Position numbers and translations under genes: made by a program. Below, piece after piece: positions 58,111 to 64,000 of a stretch of DNA of 64,000 nucleotides. The stretch's first letter is position 1. Every line of letters starts with the position of its first letter. Source of the stretch: Castor canadensis (Eukaryota > Chordata > Mammalia > Rodentia > Castoridae); the NCBI RefSeq assembly GCF_047511655.1, contig NC_133390.1:128641583-128705582 (forward strand), in the 5' to 3' direction. Below the pieces are notes generated by a model. That model ran no database searches. It worked only from the letters and a program-made list of their open reading frames with translations, and had not been told where the DNA came from.

Positions 58111-60002
58111 ACTGTATCTTTTTAAAACTCTTGTAAGAGTAGAAGAGAGTGGAGTGAATTGAGGATTGGAGTGGGAGGGGAGCATATGGAGACTACAAGG
58201 ATGGATAATTTTTTGGAAAACTTTGGGTCTGAGGAGGAGGAAAGAAGGCTATAACTGCAGGAAATTGGGGGTGGAGGGAAGATATTTTTAAGGTGGAGAA
58301 GGGTTGAGTCTGTTTAAATGTTTTAGGGAGATGTAATTCAAAGAGTTGACTACATAGGAGAGAGATGGAGCAGTAATACCCTCAAGGAACATCAGGGAAG
58401 AGTTCCAGGGACTGTACTTGGTTGAGGAGCGACACTATTTCAAATGTCACAGCAAGGGTATGCATTACTGTGGAGACTACACTCTTATTACTGATCCAGC
58501 TGATAATCCATCCCCATCACCACCACTGTCCACAATATCTGCTACAAACTTTTCTCTAGACTTCAGTTCTAGGCATGTAAGATGGGGAAAAATTGGGAAA
58601 GGGTTTGAGGAGGTTTTCCTGGTGAGTGGGACTAACCTTACTGCCTCTTCCTGATGGCATCTGATCAGGCATGGCATTCATGCTGTTAGCCCCCTGTACA
58701 CTTATTCCTTCAACTTGACTTCCCTGGATCACATCCTACTGACCCAGAGCCCTAACTTCCCAGGGATCAATTGGATAAGCTGCAACTGTAGGGTGTATTA
58801 TGGTCTCACTGTCCCTGGTGGGGTCCAGGTTTGGCTGTGTCTGGGTCCAGTGACCATTCTCTGTGCTCTTAGTCAATGTTATTTTTCTTATAGATGAAGT
58901 CACTCTATCCATGTGCATAATTTATAGAGGGGCTTAAATTCATCTGCCTTACCTCTGCTAAGTGATTCTAGTGCTGTTTAACCTAAATTTAGCATGACTA
59001 GATAGATTCTGTATGTGTTAATAAAATGCTGACCATTGTATCACATTAAGAAATCCAAGAAGAAAATTTAAAATACAAATTAGCTAAGAACCTTAATATG
59101 CTCTCATGTGCCTTTCTGAAGGCCTTGTGACAGAAGCACACACTTGTTTTTAAGCACTGGGAAGCAGAAAGTCAATAAACATTCAAATCCCATGCCACCC
59201 TATACTCATCCAACCCAATGATGATGAAATACACAGTGACAAGAGCAATAAGAAAAATAATAACATTGGTAGCTTCATAAATAAAAGACTTGGCTTTCCA
59301 CTGATGTTTTATTTTCGTAAATGCCCCTGGAAATTTAAGTATAGTAAGGAAACATTATCCTGAGATAATGTTCGATTTCTCTTAACGTAAGCTCTTAAAC
59401 CTTGGCTATGTGCAGTTTTCAGTGTGGGACGAATTAAGGTGAACAATTCCTTTGGAGCAGACTGTGGCAGATTTATTTTAAATAGCCTGGGTTTAGTGCC
59501 TTGGGTTCAGGGAACAGGTGGGTAGAATGTTAGCAGAACCACAGAGGCAGAGAATCCTAGAACCCCGTGGTTTCACATCTAAAAATGGGGAGGCTCTCCT
59601 CTGCCCATGATGCTACAACTTGCCAAGCTCAGAATTGCCAGAATTGGGTGTGGAAACTGAGGGTTCACCTGTCTCTATGGTCGGTCTCATGGTGTCCTTG
59701 TAGTTTTATTTCCTCTTCTTACCCTACTGCAGCAATTGCTCTGGCATTCACTTAGATCCCTGGGCTATGTAATCAGCACCCAGACTGAATAACAAAGGAA
59801 TTCTTGCTAGCTCCACCTGGTCAAAAGCCCTGGTACTTTGAAGACATACAATGATAAATGTTGAAGGGGAAGCAGCTTCCACAAGAGATTTTTTAATCTC
59901 CTTTCACTCCTCAGTCTTTAGGCAAATGCTCCATTCCCCAGAAGGTCTGGCTAATTGGAGGAGAAGGCAGTAGATGATGTCTACGTATCTTCTTAGACTT
60001 AC
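58111..60002. other. Unassigned sequence, 1.9 kb
   Basis: No gene or named repeat recognised. A 9-bp inverted repeat with a 4-base loop lies at 59351-59372. Confidence 0.4.
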
Positions 60003-60182
60003 AGCAGGGTTTCTTGAACTTTACTATGCATCAGAATAACCTGGGGCTTGTTTAAATACAGACTACTAGAATCCATCCTAAGAATTTCTGATTCTGTAGG
60101 TCTGAGGGGCCCAGGAATTTGAATTTACAACTAGGCCCATGTGGTGGTGTTGATTCGGAGACTATTGTATGAGAACCAGTGA
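60003..60182 (+). mobile_element. MER5-type hAT-Charlie MITE
   Basis: 'cagcagggtttcttgaactt', 'tactatgcatcagaataacc', 'tggggcttgtttaaatacag', 'atttctgattctgtaggtct' and 'gggcccaggaatttgaattt' end with 'gagaaccagtga'. It is the third copy of this family in the window and the best preserved at both ends. Confidence 0.9.
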
Positions 60183-60719
60183 CTGAATTCTCTTGATCCA
60201 GAAACTGGATGGTGGTAAGTCAACAGATGTATCTTTCTGCACTTATGGGCTCAAACCAGGACAGAAATCATTTATGTTCTTGTTTCTTTATATAGGGGCC
60301 TCTGCAGAGTGGCTGAAGAATATTATGTGGTTTCATTATGACTTCAGAGTCTGGTTCTAGCTACCCCAGAGCCCTCTAGGTTTGGAAAGACACAGGTAGT
60401 TTCTTCCATATCCTGGCCTCTGAGTTCAAATCTTTTAACTGGAGAGAAGAACTGCCACCTTTCTGGGAGCTTGAAGTAGAAAGGTAAGCCTGTGAAGGCC
60501 TTTGTGGCACCCACACATCTGGGTTTGCATTTGCTGTGGTGAAAAACTCAATACCAATGGTGAGGGGTGAACGCAATTCCACTCTACATTCTGTAGAAGA
60601 CTGAAGGGCAGAGACCTTGTGACCAACCTCAGGGCTCTCTAGAGCCTGCTGTCAATGTATTGGCACAGCAACGAGGCATTTGGGAGGCCAGCAGCAAGAC
60701 AGGGAAGTGGAAGAATAGA
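60183..60719. other. Unassigned sequence
   Basis: Two overlapping minus-strand frames (60376-60626) have no motif. No repeat recognised. Confidence 0.4.
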
Positions 60720-60741
60720 GGTGTGTGTGTGTGTGTGTGTA
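60720..60741. repeat. (GT)n microsatellite, about 22 bp
   Basis: Uninterrupted GT run. Confidence 0.93.
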
Positions 60742-61499
60742 TGGCTGTTTCAGGAATGATAGAGCAGAGATGAAGGAAAGCAAAGGAGTAGGGGAGGAGA
60801 AGAGGGAAGTGTAAGGGTTTTCTTCTCAGTCCAAGAATTCTGGATCCTAATTTGAGCTCCTTTCTAACCTTTTACAAATGTCACATTAGAATCTTCACTT
60901 GCCTTTAGAATGCAATGCCAACCCCACCCAAATTAAAGCTGAACAGCAGGTGTTTCATAGGATCATGTGTTCTAAACATCCTTGCTTGCATTATGCTTTT
61001 CATAAAAGTTGGAAATTACAAATCTTACAGTTTTCAAGCCATTGTCCTGCTTCTCTTCATCAATCTAGTCTGAAACCTTTATAATGCCTGTTGTCTTTGT
61101 TTCAACTACTTCTATTGCTTCATTTCACATTCTTTCTCTTGTTCTTTGTTCCTTTAGGAAGAATTGCACAACTCTGTTTGTCTTCCCAGCTTTTGGCATT
61201 CAAGAGTGGACCATGCAGGCAGTCACAGGATACATGGCTGAGGTCCAAGAGCAACTTTTCCACAGGTGATTGTATCTTAAGTTATGGGGGCCCTGCTTCT
61301 CTTCTCTTCTGCTCAGTGTAGAGGATACAGAGTGGAAGTACACATAGGTGCTGCCAGAGTGAAGAAATAGAGTGAGCAGCCCCCAAGATCAAGAACACAA
61401 CATGACCAGCATCCAGAATCTCCTTAGTGCCCCTTTCAGTAAGGGAATTACTGCTGTGCTGACTTGTAATGTCATTAATTAATTTGAACTGTTTTTAAA
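60742..61499. other. Unassigned sequence
   Basis: No gene or repeat recognised. Confidence 0.4.
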
Positions 61500-62150
61500 C
61501 TTTGTACAAATATAATTATTCAGTAAATACTATTCTGTGTCCGGCTAGTTTTTCTCCATATCATGTTTGTGAAGTTTGTTTCTGATGTTACATAAGAAAT
61601 ATCCTTCTGATTGTTCTTTCTCTCTCTGTATAATGAATACATCCCATTTTATGCATGCTACTCCTGATGGATATCTGGGTGTTTTCAATTTGAGGTTATT
61701 ACAAATTTTGCTGTGAATAACATTCATTTATGTGCATTTTGGTAAACACACATTTTCTTTCTGCTGGATTTAGACTTGGCAGTGAAGTTGCTGTTTCATA
61801 AATTGGCATATGTCCAGCTTTAGTTGATACTTCTGAACTATTTGTAAAGTTGCTTTACAAATTCATTTGCCCACATGAGAAGTTCAAAAGTTCAGGTTTC
61901 TCCATATCCCTGCCCATGCTTGTTATTTTAATTTTAGTCATTCTGGTGGATGTGTGTTGATAGAAGATTTTTGATCTAATTTATATTTCTTCATTTTGAA
62001 ATATGCTCGCAGGTATCTTGATTACCACTTTGGGTAAGTACTTGTTGAATATTTTGCTTTTAAAATGAGGCTATCTGCCTATTTATTGCCTTGTGGAAGT
62101 TCTTTAAAATTGGTATGAGTTCTCTGATGGGTGATCTAGAGCAAAAGTTT
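61500..62150 (-). mobile_element. Old L1 (L1M-type) ORF2 fragment, antisense
   Basis: 'gctactcctgatggatatct', 'gggtgttttcaatttgaggt', 'ttatgtgcattttggtaaac', 'ctccatatccctgcccatgc' and 'ttttagtcattctggtggat' match antisense C-terminal ORF2 of old L1 elements. Heavily diverged; no open frame of note. Confidence 0.7.
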
Positions 62151-63299
62151 TCTTCTGGGTGACAGCTTCTTTCCTCTTTCTTCACCAGACTCTTTACAAT
62201 TGTGAGCTTCATACCTTAAATTTCAGCTCAAATAAAATAGCAACTGTTTGGTGAGTTTCCCCCTTTTTCCTTCTCTTTGGAGTTGTTGCCTAACATACAA
62301 CTATTTTTTCCCTCATCCTAACCAAGTTTTTTTACTATCTTTGCTTCTTTTTATTTTCTTACAAAATTGTAACAGATTTCTAATGGTTCTATTAACCACC
62401 TTTGCCAAAGAAAAATGGCACAAGATAAAGTTAAGAGGTAAGGAAGACTTTATTCAAGACTATTGCATTAAGAGAGAAAGATTGAACTCAACTTCACTAA
62501 AACCAAATGTAGGAGAGTTTTTAAGACTGGGGTGAGCTAGTGGAAAAGTACTAAGGACATTAGGAAGAAGTTGGCCAATGTGATTAGACCATCTGTGTTT
62601 GCTAATTGGTGCTTATGAGAATTAGTCTCCTACCTTCCCACAGAGACTAGGAAATAGGGGCCCTAGTTTTCTTGTGATTACATTTTTAATGGATGGCACT
62701 CAGGTCACTGAGAAAGACATTTCTGGATTGTAAAATTGGCAGGCAAATAGCTAGGAGATTTACATTGCAAAGGGGCAGAGAAAGAATTTATAATTACAAG
62801 TTTTCTAAAGTAAATGCTCAGAAAAAGGAGCCCAAAGTCTATAGTTAGAAAGCAACCTGTGCAAAAGGTTGCTTTAGTCACACTCCATCTTAACCACCAA
62901 ATGAGCTGTAAACTCAGGCTATATTGATGTGTCATCATACTCTTATACAGGCTCCTCTGTGTCTGTGTCCTGCCATTTGGGAGGAATGGTGGATCACCAT
63001 GAGCATTTGGAGAATGATTGCAGCTTGTGCACTGACAAGGCATGTATGTGGGGCCGGGCTCATGGTTTTCCCCATTTCTCAAAAAACTCTGCCTGTGGCA
63101 ACAGTCACTGTTTATGGTTTTCCCTCATTTCTCTTTGAAGATATGGAAGCCAAGAAATAGGGCAGAGACAAGAAAGCCAAATCCTAAGAAAGAATTGTAC
63201 ATTACTTACCAGCTTTTGCTGTCCTGCTTTCTGAAAAGGCAAAGGAAAGGGTCATCATGCAATTACTTACAATTATTGATTTTTTAATATGAAAAACTA
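62151..63299. other. Unassigned sequence, possibly a decayed LTR
   Basis: From about 62390 to 63140 the wording ('aggaagactttattcaagac', 'gtgtctgtgtcctgccattt') suggests an old LTR or other repeat, but I cannot identify it. Frames up to 125 codons (minus strand, 62705-63082) have no recognised domain. Confidence 0.3.
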
Positions 63300-63480
63300 T
63301 TTTACATTATCTAAGCATTTTAATACTTATACTTAATTCTCTCAGTGTTTTAAGTACAATACGTGAGACAAAGGCATTCTTATTTTAAAGGTGAGGAAAC
63401 TGAGGCTGAGGAAGGTTAACTTCAAATTATCACAGGATGTAAGTGTCAGATAGTGGGGGTAATATGAATCACAGTCTGGG
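63300..63480 (-). mobile_element. MIR SINE, antisense
   Basis: 'aaaggtgaggaaactgaggc' and 'tgaggaaggttaacttcaaa' are the complement of the MIR core; flanking parts are weaker. Confidence 0.7.
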
Positions 63481-64000
63481 TGAGGGTGGGACAAGACAAA
63501 TGAGCCCAGGAAATTTCAAAGTTATTAGACCACCAGCTGGATGACTTTCCGAGAAGACAGGCATATCAGATGCTCAGAGAGTGACCCTCCTAGACTTCTG
63601 AGTAGCAGCCCAGCTGCCCTTCAAGGGCTGATAGTTGTATTCCCCCTAACTCTGTTTAACAAAATTTTGAGGCTTTTCCTCACATGTAAACTACTTGTAT
63701 CACCAAGGTCATGCAAACCACCTGCTGGCACCAAGGTCAGCCAATGTTGGGCAAAGGGGCAATCAGGTCTTACATTTGTTCTCTGAAGGTCAAGGATGTA
63801 GGTATGGGTCCCTTCAGTATCTCCCAAATGACAAGGAAAAGCTAAGCTTCCTTACTTCCTGCTCCACTGAACACACAGAACTCAATGAAAAGTCATAACA
63901 CATTTAAGTGTCTGAAATTAAATCTGGAGTTGAAGCAGCAGCATCTTATTACTTTTAATCAGTGCAGTGCATGAAGCCCTTTTGGAGAAATCATTATTTT
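63481..64000. other. Unassigned sequence at the right edge
   Basis: Three overlapping short frames (63541-63898), none with a motif. No repeat recognised. Confidence 0.4.

Noticed and set aside
1..64000. CpG island or promoter of a protein-coding gene
   Set aside because: CpG dinucleotides are sparse throughout, and no cluster with a transcription-start architecture was seen.

Overview
The window reads as nuclear DNA of a placental mammal, most probably a rodent. It is AT-leaning and poor in CpG. It contains ancient mammal-wide repeats (MIR, L2, Tigger1, MER5-type hAT, L1M) and younger lineage-specific L1 copies. It also has SINEs made of a 7SL-derived (B1/Alu-like) unit followed by a tRNA-Ala-like ID unit whose box B/3' part reads close to GTTCAAACCCCAGTACC. 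From memory, that wording fits Castorimorpha (beaver, kangaroo-rat relatives) better than mouse, rat or squirrel. The species call is an inference.

I find no intact protein-coding gene, tRNA, rRNA, snRNA or CpG island. All open frames are short (under 180 codons), and the longest lie in simple repeats. The only recognisable coding matter is decayed transposon genes: a Tigger1-type transposase at the left edge and L1 ORF2 remnants. The window is therefore intergenic or deep-intronic sequence; I cannot tell which.

Layout. 0-8.6 kb: Tigger1 fossil, a SINE with a (TG)n tail, two L1 fragments, MIR, L2 and an ID SINE. 8.6-12.2 kb: one 3.6-kb L1 with an inverted 5' part and matching target-site duplications. 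12.2-20 kb: mostly unassigned sequence with an L1M piece, a MER5 copy and a polypyrimidine and a polypurine tract about 0.65 kb apart. 20-23.1 kb: a homeobox-motif cluster, two MIRs, a 0.6-kb CA-rich array, and a MER5 element split by a short L1 with a perfect 15-bp duplication. 23.1-34 kb: L1M, ID and B1-ID SINEs and two longer L1 3' ends in opposite orientation. 34-49 kb: mostly unassigned sequence with MIR pieces, an ID, a TSD-bounded 215-bp L1 and an AT-rich block. 49-64 kb: an L1M 3' end, MIR, L2 and MER5 copies, and old antisense L1.

Nothing here looks like an undescribed biological system. The most informative observations are the insertion histories (twin-primed L1, nested L1 in MER5, four L1 insertions and two SINEs with readable or likely duplications) and three repeat-free stretches rich in homeodomain-type motifs that may be regulatory.
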